Shown here: in pieces, positions 30,306 through 37,893 of the stretch | How the letters are laid out: every line of letters starts with the position of its first letter | Numbering within the stretch: position 1 is the first letter of the stretch | From: a virus | Reading direction: 5' to 3' (one strand) | DNA length: 58,410 nt | IMG/VR virus record: IMGVR_UViG_3300036790_000260 | Location: 1-58,410 of that record | Made by a program: the position numbers and the translations under genes | Notes under the pieces: model-generated | What the model was told of the DNA's origin: nothing | Seen by the model: only the letters and a program-made list of their open reading frames with translations | The model's database searches: none

Positions 30306-30728
30306 ATGTTCCATCTTAGGTCCCGGAACAAGGCCGCGCACCGCGCACCCCGCACGGTCCGGGCGCCGCGCACCGTGGTGCCGATCGAGCCGGTGACGCC
30401 GCTCGGCGACGGCTTCATGCGCCAGCGCCCCTACACCGCCGTCCTGCTCGAGACGCCCCCGTCGTTGCACGTCGGGGACCGGGTGGCCGTCGCTGGCTAC
30501 CGGAGTTTCCCGGGGCACAACGGGCAGCGCGGTGTGGTCGCGGGGATCAGCGGGGATCACCGGCTGTTCCTCGTCGACCTGCACGACGGCGGGACGATCT
30601 ACTGCGAGCGCGACGAGCTGGAGCTGCTGGACGCGGCCCCGACGGTGGTGTTCCCGGTGTTCGAGGCCGACACGGTGACGATGGATGCGGTGCTCGACGA
30701 GCTGCCGCTGATGGGCGGCGCACGGTGA
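30306..30728 (+). CDS. Hypothetical protein with KOW-like domain
   Basis: This 140-residue protein starts at ATG 30306 after AGAGAGAAGGG. A basic Arg/Ala/Pro N-terminus is followed by a small beta domain (LHVGDRVAVAGYRSFPGHNG, QRGVVAGISGDHRLFLVDLH, TIYCERDELELL). This pattern recurs in the next gene, and the strand-Gly-turn shape recalls SH3/KOW-type domains. Role unknown; DNA or RNA binding is a guess from the basic tail. Confidence 0.65.
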   Translation: MFHLRSRNKAAHRAPRTVRAPRTVVPIEPVTPLGDGFMRQRPYTAVLLETPPSLHVGDRVAVAGYRSFPGHNGQRGVVAGISGDHRLFLVDLHDGGTIYCERDELELLDAAPTVVFPVFEADTVTMDAVLDELPLMGGAR

Positions 30729-31180
30729 CGGCCCCGGCGCTGCACATCGGCGACGCGGTGCACGTGCACACCGGCGCGTCGTTCTTCGACGGCCTCGACG
30801 GCCGCGTCATGGTCCCGGAGCCGGAGGGCGGTTATGTCGTCGCCCTGGACGGTGGCTGCCGCTGCCACTTCGAGCGGTCCGAGTTGGAGTTGCTCGGTGC
30901 GCTGAAGCGCGCCGAGTACCTGATCTGGTCGCATCAGCACGGCAAGTGGTGGGGGCCCGCGTGGCGCGGCTACACGTCTTCCCACCGGGACGCGGGCCGC
31001 TACTCCAAGGAAGAGGCCCAGGAGATCATCGCGAAGTCGCGGTACGGATGGCGCCCGGAACAGCCGGTGCCTCCCGAGGTGGCGATCGAGGTCCCCGAGG
31101 TGTGTGTCGCGCTGACCCTGGAGATGGCGGTGGCCGACGCGACCGAGCGCGTGATGGCCGCGCGGCACGGCGGCGCCTGA
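30725..31180 (+). CDS. Hypothetical protein, KOW-like domain paralogue plus W-rich domain
   Basis: This 151-residue protein starts at GTG 30725 in a GTGA overlap. Residues 1-60 (LHIGDAVHVHTGASFFDGLDG, then CHFERSELELLGA) repeat the domain of the previous gene. A second unit (EYLIWSHQHGKWWGPAWRGY and AGRYSKEEAQEIIAKSRYGW) is a short motif common in phages, often near recombination genes. The function is unknown. Confidence 0.65.
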   Translation: MTAPALHIGDAVHVHTGASFFDGLDGRVMVPEPEGGYVVALDGGCRCHFERSELELLGALKRAEYLIWSHQHGKWWGPAWRGYTSSHRDAGRYSKEEAQEIIAKSRYGWRPEQPVPPEVAIEVPEVCVALTLEMAVADATERVMAARHGGA

Positions 31181-31533
31181 TGGGCTTCGATCTCGCCCCC
31201 GAGTTCCGGGTCACGACCGAGCGGTCGCACCTGATCCGGGCGCGCGGCCACATCACGGCCGAAACCCTCGCGGAGTTCGCGGTCGACGCGATCCTCGCGA
31301 AACTCGCCGAGGCCCTGCGCCCCGGCTCGAAGATGACCAAAGCCCGGATCGCCGAAGCCGTCGAAGCCGGAGCCGCGATCGCGCTGCAGCTCGCCGGGGT
31401 GCGGCTGTGCGCAGAGTGCGCGCATCCGTGGTCGGAGCACGTGGCGATGCGCGGCTGCTTCGACTGCGGCTGCACCGGGCGGCGCCCGCATGCGACCGAG
31501 GCTGTTCCTGTTCCTATCGTGGGGGGTTTCTGA
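31180..31533 (+). CDS. Hypothetical protein with Cys cluster
   Basis: This 117-residue protein starts at ATG 31180 sharing one base with the previous stop. A helical N-terminus (TAETLAEFAVDAILAKLAEAL) is followed by CAECAHPWSEH and CFDCGC motifs, enough for one zinc site. Not recognised. It precedes the recombination genes. Confidence 0.6.
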   Translation: MGFDLAPEFRVTTERSHLIRARGHITAETLAEFAVDAILAKLAEALRPGSKMTKARIAEAVEAGAAIALQLAGVRLCAECAHPWSEHVAMRGCFDCGCTGRRPHATEAVPVPIVGGF

Positions 31534-31835
31534 TGACGGCGGATGTCGGGTCGGGCACGGATGGTGTCGTGCGGCCGGTGGTGGACCTCAAGCGCGGAGA
31601 CCACGTGCGCCTGCGGGACGGGCGGTGGGGGCTGCTGCTCGGGGCGCCGGTCCTGGACGTGCTGCGGAAGGGGTACGTGACGGCGTCGGTGAGTATCGAG
31701 ATGCTCCACACCGAGGGCGTCACGTGGCTGGCCGGCGCGAAGGCGCCCTCGCGGACGCCGGGTGAGCAGTTGCGGCATGTGGAGACGGTGTTCGCGAGCA
31801 TGCGGCCCAAGCGCCGCCGCGGTGGTGCGCGGTGA
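31533..31835 (+). CDS. Small hypothetical protein before recombination genes
   Basis: This 100-residue protein starts at ATG 31533. It has a short beta unit (LKRGDHVRLRDGRWGLLLGAP) and a basic C-terminus (RPKRRRGGAR) that could touch DNA. Not recognised. Its GTGA overlap with the nuclease gene suggests co-expression. Confidence 0.55.
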   Translation: MTADVGSGTDGVVRPVVDLKRGDHVRLRDGRWGLLLGAPVLDVLRKGYVTASVSIEMLHTEGVTWLAGAKAPSRTPGEQLRHVETVFASMRPKRRRGGAR

Positions 31836-32710
31836 CGGATATCGAGGAGGTCGAGGCGCCCGAGGCGCCGCTGGTGGAGATCACCGGGCCCGGGGTATAC
31901 GACATGCCCGCGGACCAGTACCACCGCAGGCCCGAGCTCAGTTCATCCGGGATGCGCGCCCTGCTGCCCCCCGGCTGCCCGGCGAAGTTCCACTGGGACC
32001 AGCTGAACCCGCCGGAGCCGAAGGACGACTTCGATTTCGGGCACGTCGCGCACAAGCTCGTGCTCGGCGAGGGCGAACAGATCGAGGTCCTGGACTTCGA
32101 CAGCTACCGGACGGCCGACGCGCGCGCCGCGAAGCTCCAGGCGTACGCCGCGGGGCTGATCCCGATCCTGGAGCGGGAGTTCCTGAAGGCGAAGGCGATG
32201 GCGCTGGAGGTGCACAAGCACCCCGTGGCCAAGGCTCTGCTGCAGAAGGGCGGCAAGCCCGAGCAGTCCCTGTTCTGGCGCGACGCCGCGACCGGCATCG
32301 AGATGAAGGCGCGCATCGACTGGCTCGATCCTCGCGAGGGGCGGCGCCTGAAGGTGGTGGACTACAAGACCGCGGCGAGGGTGGACGAGGAGTCGATCCG
32401 GCGCGCGATCGCGGAGTACGGCTACCACCAGCAGGGCGCCACGTACGACGAGGCGTGCCAGGCCCTCGGGTTCGGGGACGGCGGCACGGTCGTGAATCTG
32501 ATCTTCCAGGAGAAGGCGCTGCCGTTCCTGGTGCATGTCGTACAGCTCACGCCGTACGATCTCCAGCTCGGCGCGGCCCGCAACCGGGCTGCCATCCGGA
32601 TCTACCGGGAGTGCGTGAAGTCCGGTGAGTGGCCTGCCTACCCGGAGGTCTCGTACGTCGAAATGTCCGCGTGGGCGCAGAATCGAGACCGAGAGTGGTA
32701 CATGTCATGA
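31832..32710 (+). CDS. RecE-like exonuclease (PD-(D/E)xK, DUF3799-type)
   Basis: This 292-residue protein starts at GTG 31832. It opens with the family's usual GVYDMPADQYHRRPELSSSG and FGHVAHKLVLGEG. The nuclease core is seen as FWRDAATGIEMKARIDWLDP with a metal-binding Asp, then LKVVDYKTAARVD, the (D/E)xK strand. RecE-type enzymes degrade one strand from double-strand ends to give single strands for annealing. Overlap with the next gene, a probable annealing protein, completes a two-part recombination system. Confidence 0.8.
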   Translation: MTDIEEVEAPEAPLVEITGPGVYDMPADQYHRRPELSSSGMRALLPPGCPAKFHWDQLNPPEPKDDFDFGHVAHKLVLGEGEQIEVLDFDSYRTADARAAKLQAYAAGLIPILEREFLKAKAMALEVHKHPVAKALLQKGGKPEQSLFWRDAATGIEMKARIDWLDPREGRRLKVVDYKTAARVDEESIRRAIAEYGYHQQGATYDEACQALGFGDGGTVVNLIFQEKALPFLVHVVQLTPYDLQLGAARNRAAIRIYRECVKSGEWPAYPEVSYVEMSAWAQNRDREWYMS

Positions 32711-33669
32711 GCGAGGAGATGGACTTCGCCCCCGCGGTGGGGGCGCCGGACCGTATGGGGCAGGGCACGGCCGTCGAGCAGTCCCGGGCTGTGGCCGGGG
32801 TTCAGGCTCAGGTCGTGGTTGCGTGGCAGCGTCCGCGCGACGTGCCGCAGGCGCGGGCCCGGATGTTGGAGGCGTGTTCGCACGTGGAGTTGGCCGACGA
32901 CGCGTTCTACAGTTACCCGCGCGGTGGCGAGACGGTCATCGGGATGACGGTGGTGGCGGCCGTGGAGATGGCGATCTGCTGGGGGAACATCGACTACGGG
33001 TTGACCGAGATGCGCCGTGACGACAAGTTCGGGCAGTCGGAGATGTTGGCGTTCGCGTGGGACCTGGAGACGAATGTCCGTAATGCGCACACTTTCATCG
33101 TGCAGCATGTGCGGTCCACCAAGTCCGGCACGTACAAGTTGACGGATCCGCGCGACGTGTACGAGTTGAACACGAACGACGGTTCGCGCCGGATGCGCGA
33201 GTCGATCTTCAAGACGTTGCCGCGCTGGTACAAGAGGGAGGCCGAGGAGGCGCTGCGCGCGACGCTGTGGCGCGCCATCGGCGGCCGGTCGGTCGAGGAG
33301 GCGCGGGAGAAGGTGCTGGCGTCCTACCGCGACGAGTTCGGGGTCAAGCGCGACCAGCTCGAGCACAAGCTGCGCAAGAAGGTCGACAAGTGGAAGAGCG
33401 CCGAGCTGATCGAGCTGCGCGTCCTGGGTGGTTCGCTCAGCAGGGGTGAGATCCGTCTTGATCAGGCGTTCCCGGGGGTGCGGGTGACGGCCGAGGAGCT
33501 CGCCGAGGACGCGAAGGCGCCCGTGGTGCCGCCCGCCGCGGCCAGGACGGCGCCTTCGCGCCCGCAGCCGCCCGTCGCGCACGCCGGTCACCCGTTGACC
33601 GGTTGGATGGACGGCTGCCCGGACTGCATCGCGGAGTCGGCTGCGGTGGACCAGGAGGCCGCATCGTGA
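32707..33669 (+). CDS. Probable single-strand annealing protein (RecT-like partner)
   Basis: This 320-residue protein starts at ATG 32707 in an ATGA overlap with the RecE-like gene. Its core (FYSYPRGGETVIGMTVVAAV, ICWGNIDYG, FAWDLETNVRNAHTFIVQHV, KLTDPRDVYELNTNDGSRRM) matches a phage family that pairs with exonucleases and is thought to act as recombinase. The C-terminus has a Pro/Ala linker and a Cys/His end (AHAGHPLTGWMDGCPDC). It would anneal strands during replication or repair. The family assignment is from pattern memory, so moderate. Confidence 0.65.
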   Translation: MSEEMDFAPAVGAPDRMGQGTAVEQSRAVAGVQAQVVVAWQRPRDVPQARARMLEACSHVELADDAFYSYPRGGETVIGMTVVAAVEMAICWGNIDYGLTEMRRDDKFGQSEMLAFAWDLETNVRNAHTFIVQHVRSTKSGTYKLTDPRDVYELNTNDGSRRMRESIFKTLPRWYKREAEEALRATLWRAIGGRSVEEAREKVLASYRDEFGVKRDQLEHKLRKKVDKWKSAELIELRVLGGSLSRGEIRLDQAFPGVRVTAEELAEDAKAPVVPPAAARTAPSRPQPPVAHAGHPLTGWMDGCPDCIAESAAVDQEAAS

Positions 33670-34082
33670 CGCCTGAGGTGGAGTTGGCGGAGCGCGTGCT
33701 CGCGCAGATCGAAGAACACCCGGAACAGTGGCAGCAGGGTGAGTGGGCATTCCGCGCGGATTGCGGGACGGTTTACTGCTTCGCGGGCTGGGCTGTGCGC
33801 CTGGCGCACCCGGAGGCGGAGTTCCTGTTCGGCGTCAGCAGTTTGCGGGATGGCTCGGCGACGTTGGCGCAGCTCGGCGGCAGCCCTCCTCGGGATATCA
33901 AGGATCTGGCAACCGAACTGCTCGGCCTGAGGTGGCGGGGGGCCGACGTGTTGTTCGACGGGCGCAACACGCTCGAGGAGCTGCGGGAGTACGTCCGGCA
34001 GTTGAGCGCTGGCGCATCGTTCCTGACGCCATCGGATCGGTTCCTGGACGACGAGGAAGAAGAGGACGACGGCGATGCCTAA
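33666..34082 (+). CDS. Conserved phage protein, CGT-C-A-G motif, paralogue 1
   Basis: This 138-residue protein starts at GTG 33666. The core WQQGEWAFRADCGTVYCFAG with W..CGT.yC.AGwav is a widespread actinophage motif of unknown role and recurs in the next gene. The end is strongly acidic (DDEEEEDDGDA). Two closely spaced cysteines could bind metal or a [Fe-S] centre, but this is not shown. Confidence 0.7.
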   Translation: MTPEVELAERVLAQIEEHPEQWQQGEWAFRADCGTVYCFAGWAVRLAHPEAEFLFGVSSLRDGSATLAQLGGSPPRDIKDLATELLGLRWRGADVLFDGRNTLEELREYVRQLSAGASFLTPSDRFLDDEEEEDDGDA

Positions 34083-34449
34083 TGTCGGGTTGTTGCGTGC
34101 GGTGCTCGCTGAGATCGAGGCCGACCCCGCCGCGTGGGATCAGAGGTCGTGGGCGCGGCGTACGCAGTGTGGGACGACGTACTGTTTCGCGGGGCACGCG
34201 GTACGACTCGGAATGCCGGACGCGGAGATGGTATGGAGTATGGACTGGGATGCGCCCGACGGCTTCGAGGTTGCCATGCGCGTGCTTCTCGCGGACGGCT
34301 CCAAGCAGAACATCTCGGCGGCGGCTGCGCAGCTGCTCGGTGTCCAGGGGAAGCAGCTGTACGCCCTGTTCTACGGCGAGGAGGCGGACACGTTGGCCGG
34401 TCTGCGTCTGGTCGTCGAGGAGATCTGCGCGGGCGCGGTGGTGTCGTGA
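34075..34449 (+). CDS. Conserved phage protein, CGT-C-A-G motif, paralogue 2
   Basis: This 124-residue protein starts at ATG 34075, overlapping its paralogue by eight bases. It repeats IEADPAAWDQRSWARRTQCGT and YCFAGHAVRLG and then a helix (NISAAAAQLLGVQGKQLYAL). The acidic tail of the first copy is absent. Function unknown; tandem duplication is clear. Confidence 0.7.
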   Translation: MPNVGLLRAVLAEIEADPAAWDQRSWARRTQCGTTYCFAGHAVRLGMPDAEMVWSMDWDAPDGFEVAMRVLLADGSKQNISAAAAQLLGVQGKQLYALFYGEEADTLAGLRLVVEEICAGAVVS

Positions 34450-34748
34450 CGCAGGGACTACGGCCGGGCCGGCGGTTGAAGCCGTGCGGCACCCCGGCCG
34501 CGTACAAGCGGCATCAGCGAAACGGCGAGGAGCCGTGCGAATCGTGCCGGGACGCCGAGAACCTGCGGCGCCGCAAGAAATCCCGTAAGCCGATGCTGAA
34601 GCCGTGCGGGACGGAGGCTGCTTACGGCCGTCACCTGAAGGCCCGCGAGCCTGCGTGCGTGCCGTGCCTGCGGGCGCATGCGCGTCGCGCGCGGGAGACG
34701 AAGGCGGCTGCGCTGGCCCGGCGCAAGGCCGAGGGGGCGGTGTCCTGA
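34446..34748 (+). CDS. Two-repeat Cys protein (KPCGT...C..C)
   Basis: This 100-residue basic protein starts at GTG 34446. It has two copies of one unit: LKPCGTPAAYKRHQRNGEEP-C-x2-C and LKPCGTEAAYGRHLKAREPA-C-x2-C. Each unit has three Cys and one His, as in a zinc finger. Actinophages often carry one to three such units. High Arg/Lys content points to nucleic-acid binding, which is inference. Confidence 0.7.
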   Translation: MTQGLRPGRRLKPCGTPAAYKRHQRNGEEPCESCRDAENLRRRKKSRKPMLKPCGTEAAYGRHLKAREPACVPCLRAHARRARETKAAALARRKAEGAVS

Positions 34749-34879
34749 TGTCGTTGGAGTTGATCCTCGACACGGTCATCGCCGTGCTCACCGTGGCGGC
34801 CTTGGTGTGGATGGAGCGGTGTCGGCGTGCGGAGGTGCGTCGTGATGATGCGTGGGACGGCGAGCACGGGATCCGCTGA
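34748..34879 (+). CDS. 43-residue single-span membrane protein
   Basis: The frame starts at ATG 34748 in a TGATG overlap. A hydrophobic helix (LELILDTVIAVLTVAALVWM) is followed by a charged cytosolic end (ERCRRAEVRRDDAW). No family. It is the last gene before an 82-base gap. Confidence 0.5.
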   Translation: MSLELILDTVIAVLTVAALVWMERCRRAEVRRDDAWDGEHGIR

Positions 34880-34961
34880 CGTTCCTTGAGTTGCCGGTCG
34901 CGTCCGACTCTTCCCCGGGCGCGGCCCGTACCCGACCTCATTCTGATATCAGGAGTTTGCT

Positions 34962-35078
34962 TTGAGCCATGAACACGACGACGACTCTCTCCCCGAGGAG
35001 CGGGAGGCTAGAAGCGCGACCTTGCTGCGCAGGATGCCGTACCCTCGCGCGGCCGCAGGGGGCGAGCTCGGTGACTGA
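34962..35078 (+). CDS. Possible small acidic leader protein
   Basis: A 38-residue frame starts at TTG 34962, six bases after AGGAG (34951-34955), and stops at 35078, eight bases inside the next start (GTG 35071). The N-terminus is acidic (MSHEHDDDSLPEEREARS). The well-placed ribosome-binding site and overlap favour translation; an alternative is that ATG 34969, in another frame, starts a longer TetR-like protein. Confidence 0.4.
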   Translation: MSHEHDDDSLPEEREARSATLLRRMPYPRAAAGGELGD

Positions 35079-35394
35079 CTCCCCGCCGCTCCTGCGCCGC
35101 GCTCCCGGTAAGTCCTCCAGGCTCGGAGCCCGCGCCCTGGCCACCCGAAGTGCGCTGATCAGCGCACTGGAGGAAGAACTGCGATACACGGCCTGGCGCG
35201 AGATCCTGGTCGGCGATCTCGCCCGGAAGGCCGGCTGTTCTTCGGCGACGTTCTACCAGTACTTCCCGGACGTGTGCGCGGTGTTCCGCGCGCTGCTCGG
35301 GCGGCTGGAGGAGGAGGGGCGCAAGCCGAGCGCCCATGTGCAGCTGATCGCGTATCTCGTGGGCTATGAGCGGCGTGTGATGCGCCGTGGCTGA
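35071..35394 (+). CDS. TetR-like HTH protein
   Basis: This 107-residue protein is read from GTG 35071; an upstream ATG at 34969 would add 34 residues. The segment SALISALEEELRYTAWREIL, then VGDLARKAGCSSATFYQYFP, is the TetR N-terminal HTH with its typical FYxYF. Little follows it, so the ligand domain is missing. Possibly a DNA-binding regulator of host or phage genes. It ends a plus-strand unit facing a minus-strand gene. Confidence 0.65.
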   Translation: MTDSPPLLRRAPGKSSRLGARALATRSALISALEEELRYTAWREILVGDLARKAGCSSATFYQYFPDVCAVFRALLGRLEEEGRKPSAHVQLIAYLVGYERRVMRRG

Positions 35395-35508
35395 GGTGCC
35401 TGCGGGCGGCTTGGCGTTCGCCTGTTGAGCTGGTCGCCGTGCCTGTCTCCACCGGGCGCGGCGGCCGAACCACCGTGGCGCCCGCTGCTTGCTCGCGGGC
35501 CGCGTAGG

Positions 35509-35547
35509 AGCCCGGTCGTCGTCCCTGTGCGGGGTGGCGGCCGGGCT
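35509..35547 (+). terminator. Weak hairpin between convergent genes
   Basis: AGCCCGG (35509-35515) can pair with CCGGGCT (35541-35547) with further pairing inside. It lies between a plus-strand gene ending at 35394 and a minus-strand gene ending at 35563. No U run. The remaining bases of 35395-35562 show no gene. Confidence 0.3.
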
Positions 35548-35562
35548 TGCGCGTGTCTCGGG

Positions 35563-35805
35563 TCAGCCGGTGGCGTGGGTGAGGGTGATGGATTCGAGGA
35601 CGGCGTCGGCGTTGGCCTCGACCCATTCGAGGAGCCATGCGGGGGCGATGCCGACGGTGCGTTCGTCGCGGTTGGTGACGTAGACGATGGGGAGTTCGCC
35701 GAGATCCATGCGGGCTTCGCGGGCCGTGCGGTTGATACGGCCGAACTGGTTGACGACGTTGGCGCTGGTCGTGGTGGTCGTGGTGACCTTGGCTTTCTTG
35801 GGCAT
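35563..35805 (-). CDS. Small protein divergent from XRE gene, possibly Phd-like
   Basis: This 80-residue protein starts at ATG 35805. A Lys/Thr-rich N-terminus leads to FGRINRTAREARMDLGELPI, then YVTNRDERTVGIAPAWLLEW and a C-terminal helix. The middle recalls Phd/YefM antitoxin strands only loosely. A -10 like TATGAT lies seven bases before the start, giving a leaderless mRNA. It is divergent from the XRE gene at 36019 and may form a control pair with it. Confidence 0.6.
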   Translation of the reverse strand: MPKKAKVTTTTTTSANVVNQFGRINRTAREARMDLGELPIVYVTNRDERTVGIAPAWLLEWVEANADAVLESITLTHATG

Positions 35806-35812
35806 GGCACTG

Positions 35813-35818
35813 ATCATA
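35813..35818 (-). promoter_or_regulatory. Putative -10 box (TATGAT) for the minus gene
   Basis: TATGAT on the minus strand at 35813-35818 is seven bases from the ATG at 35805, a distance typical of leaderless transcripts. No clear -35 is seen. Confidence 0.4.
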
Positions 35819-35982
35819 CATGGGGTGGGTATCGTACGCATGTTGCGGATGGTATGGAGTGTCCCGGGTGTGGGTTTGGCGGATTCCGTATGTACCAGGG
35901 GGGGCGCGCGGGTGTCTGGAGTGCCCCGGAAAGTAGTCGAATGCGCGCGGCGATGATGATAGATTTGCAACCCCAAGTGCGC

Positions 35983-36011
35983 TTGCCAATGCGACAAACG
36001 CGTGCAACGAT
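35983..36011 (+). promoter_or_regulatory. Putative promoter of the second XRE gene; leaderless
   Basis: TTGCCA (35983-35988) and AACGAT (36006-36011) are 17 bases apart. The GTG start at 36019 is seven bases beyond the -10, again leaving no leader. TTGC-containing short repeats (TTGCAA, TTGCCAA, GTGCAA) around it may be binding sites. Confidence 0.4.
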
Positions 36012-36018
36012 CAGCATC

Positions 36019-36252
36019 GTGAACACCCCATCGGAGGTAGATCGTGTCCTGGAACTCCAGGAATGGATCCGAACCGGCCGCGCCCGCGCTGTGCGCGTCC
36101 ACCTCGGCATCAGCCAGCGCATGGCCGCACGCGAGATCGGCGTCCATCCCTCGGCAGTCGTTCGCTGGGAAGGGGGCAGCAGCCGTCCCCGCGGCCCCAA
36201 GGCACTCGCCTACCACGAGTTCCTCTGCCGCCTCATCAACCACACCCGCTGA
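36019..36252 (+). CDS. Small XRE-family HTH protein
   Basis: This 77-residue protein is read from GTG 36019. The HTH core is VHLGISQRMAAREIGVHPSA followed by VVRWEGGSSRPRGPKALAYH, in the 'SQ-x-x-x-A-x-x-x-G-V-x-x-x-x-V-x-R-W-E' form common in actinobacteria and their phages. It sits between a divergent small gene and the replication initiator, where it could control replication genes. No dimerisation domain is visible. Confidence 0.75.
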   Translation: MNTPSEVDRVLELQEWIRTGRARAVRVHLGISQRMAAREIGVHPSAVVRWEGGSSRPRGPKALAYHEFLCRLINHTR

Positions 36253-36280
36253 CGCGCTCGAAGAGACGGGAGAGGAGTCG

Positions 36281-37318
36281 ATGACGTGGTTCAAGGTCGA
36301 CGACAAGCTGCACAGCCACGAGAAGGTCATGTACCTCGGCGACGAGGACTCCGACGCCATGGCGCTGTGGGTGATCGCCGGGAGCTGGTCGGCGGACCAG
36401 TTGACGGACGGGTGGGTGCCGCAGCCGGTCGCGCGCCGGCTCGATGTTCATTTCGAGCGTCGCGCGAAAGCATTGGTTCGTGTCGGGCTGTGGGATGTGG
36501 ATGTGCGCAACGGGGTGCCGGGGTGGGTGTTTCACGGCTGGAACGAGCCGGGCAGGCAGCCTACGCGGGAGCATATCGAGCAGGAGCGTACGGCTAAGTC
36601 CGCACGTCAGCAGCGGTGGCGTGAGAAGAACAGGGGGGTAGGGGGCCGCTTCGCCGTAGACGGTGATGTAGACGCGTCTACACAGCATCTTGTAGACGGT
36701 GATGTAGACGCGTCTCGAGACGGTGATGTAGACACCGCCCCGTCCCGACCCGGCCCGGCCGGGTTGGGACTTCCTACGGAAGTCCCAAATACATCTATGC
36801 ACGACGCGCAGCCCGGCCTGTTCCCGGTGATCGAAGCGCCCGCGCCGGAACTCGTACCCGACCCCATGGCGCGCTTCGCCGAGTTCTACAAGGCCTATCC
36901 GCGCCACGTCGCCCGAGGGCGCGCCGAGAAGGCGTGGACGGCGGCCGTGAAGCTCGCAAGCCCCGGCGTGATCATCGACGCGGCGCGGATGTTCGCGATG
37001 GAACGCAAGTTCAGCGACAAGAAACTGATCCCCTACCCGGCGACGTGGCTCAACGACCTCCGCTGGGAAGACGAGGCCGACCCCGAATTCGCCCCTCCCC
37101 TGCCCGCGCTGACCGTCGAGGGCGCCTCCACCCTCCCGGCGCTCCCCGCAGCGCCCCAGGCGCCCCACAGGGCGCTCAACGGCTACGCGCAGCGCCCGGC
37201 GACCTACGACCAGCGCGCCGCACAGGCCGACGCCGCACTCGCGAGCCTCAAAGCCCGCCACGGCATCGCGCCGAACACCCCGGCGGCCGACTTCGGCGAC
37301 ACCTTCCGGAGGATCTGA
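36281..37318 (+). CDS. Replication initiator-like protein with internal repeats
   Basis: This 345-residue protein starts at ATG 36281 after GAGAGGAG. The N-terminal ~115 residues (WFKVDDKLHSHEKVMYLGDE, LWVIAGSWSADQLTDGWVPQ) form the winged-helix domain of actinophage replication proteins. A charged linker (100-185) contains VDGD/VDAS repeats encoded by the 12-bp DNA repeat. The domain near 205-270 (FAEFYKAYPRHVARGRAEKA, YPATWLNDLRWEDE) is the usual C-terminal helicase/primase-contact part. As with lambda O, the origin may lie inside the gene. It likely melts the origin and calls the host helicase. Confidence 0.75.
   Translation: MTWFKVDDKLHSHEKVMYLGDEDSDAMALWVIAGSWSADQLTDGWVPQPVARRLDVHFERRAKALVRVGLWDVDVRNGVPGWVFHGWNEPGRQPTREHIEQERTAKSARQQRWREKNRGVGGRFAVDGDVDASTQHLVDGDVDASRDGDVDTAPSRPGPAGLGLPTEVPNTSMHDAQPGLFPVIEAPAPELVPDPMARFAEFYKAYPRHVARGRAEKAWTAAVKLASPGVIIDAARMFAMERKFSDKKLIPYPATWLNDLRWEDEADPEFAPPLPALTVEGASTLPALPAAPQAPHRALNGYAQRPATYDQRAAQADAALASLKARHGIAPNTPAADFGDTFRRI
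36656..36733. repeat. 12-bp repeat array; putative origin iterons
   Basis: Units start every 12 bases at 36656, 36668, 36692, 36704, 36716 and 36728 (36680 is degenerate). The first six bases are GTAGAC, or GAGAC in the unit at 36716. GTAGACGGTGAT occurs twice and AGACGGTGATGTAGAC three times. Perfect palindromes GTAGACGCGTCTAC (36668-36681) and CGTCTCGAGACG (36711-36722) overlap the array. The period of 12 also keeps the reading frame, so protein repetition is the alternative explanation. Confidence 0.6.
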
Positions 37319-37320
37319 CG

Positions 37321-37893
37321 ATGATCACATTCGACCAGGTCGGGGAGCTCCTGAAAATCGCCGCCCGCTACGACAAGCGCACCATCGCCGAAGGAGACAT
37401 CGAGGCCTGGTTCGGCTCCCTGAACATGCGCCGCCTCGAATTCGAGCCGTGCGCCGAGGCGATCGTGCGCCACTACGCGTACGAGGACGCGTTCATCACC
37501 GTGGCCCGGATCGGCGACCTGGTGCGGCGCCCGGGAGCCAAGTCGGCCGCGCAGGCGCTCGCCGAGAACGACGCCGTCCTCGAGGCTCCGCTGCGCGCCC
37601 TGGAAGCGCCCCGGGAGCGGTACGAGGAGGCGCGGGAGGTCGTCAACGCCATCGCCCGGCCGCCGCGCGCCCCGGACGCGCCGTTCCGGCATGAGCGCGG
37701 GCATCCCGCAATGGCGGTGCGCTGCTCCTGGTGCCAGGCACGGCCCGGCAACTGGTGCTCCCAGATCGTGCGCCGGACGCCGACCGCGATCGTCGGGTTT
37801 CTGCATCCGTCGCGGGTCGAGGCGGTCGGGTTGAAGTTCACCCCGCAGCTGCCGCCGCGCGACGACCAGGACGCGGACCGGGGCGCGCGATGA
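37321..37893 (+). CDS. Possible helicase loader-like protein with Cys-rich end
   Basis: This 190-residue protein starts at ATG 37321. The N-terminus (VGELLKIAARYDKRTIAEGD, WFGSLNMRRLEFEPCAEAIV) resembles the helical domain of phage replisome organisers or G39P-like loaders, where it follows the initiator gene. The C-terminus has CSWCQARPGNWC and later a HPSR motif, a zinc-binding type seen in many actinophage replication proteins. Gene order supports a helicase-loading role; sequence proof is lacking. Confidence 0.55.
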   Translation: MITFDQVGELLKIAARYDKRTIAEGDIEAWFGSLNMRRLEFEPCAEAIVRHYAYEDAFITVARIGDLVRRPGAKSAAQALAENDAVLEAPLRALEAPRERYEEAREVVNAIARPPRAPDAPFRHERGHPAMAVRCSWCQARPGNWCSQIVRRTPTAIVGFLHPSRVEAVGLKFTPQLPPRDDQDADRGAR

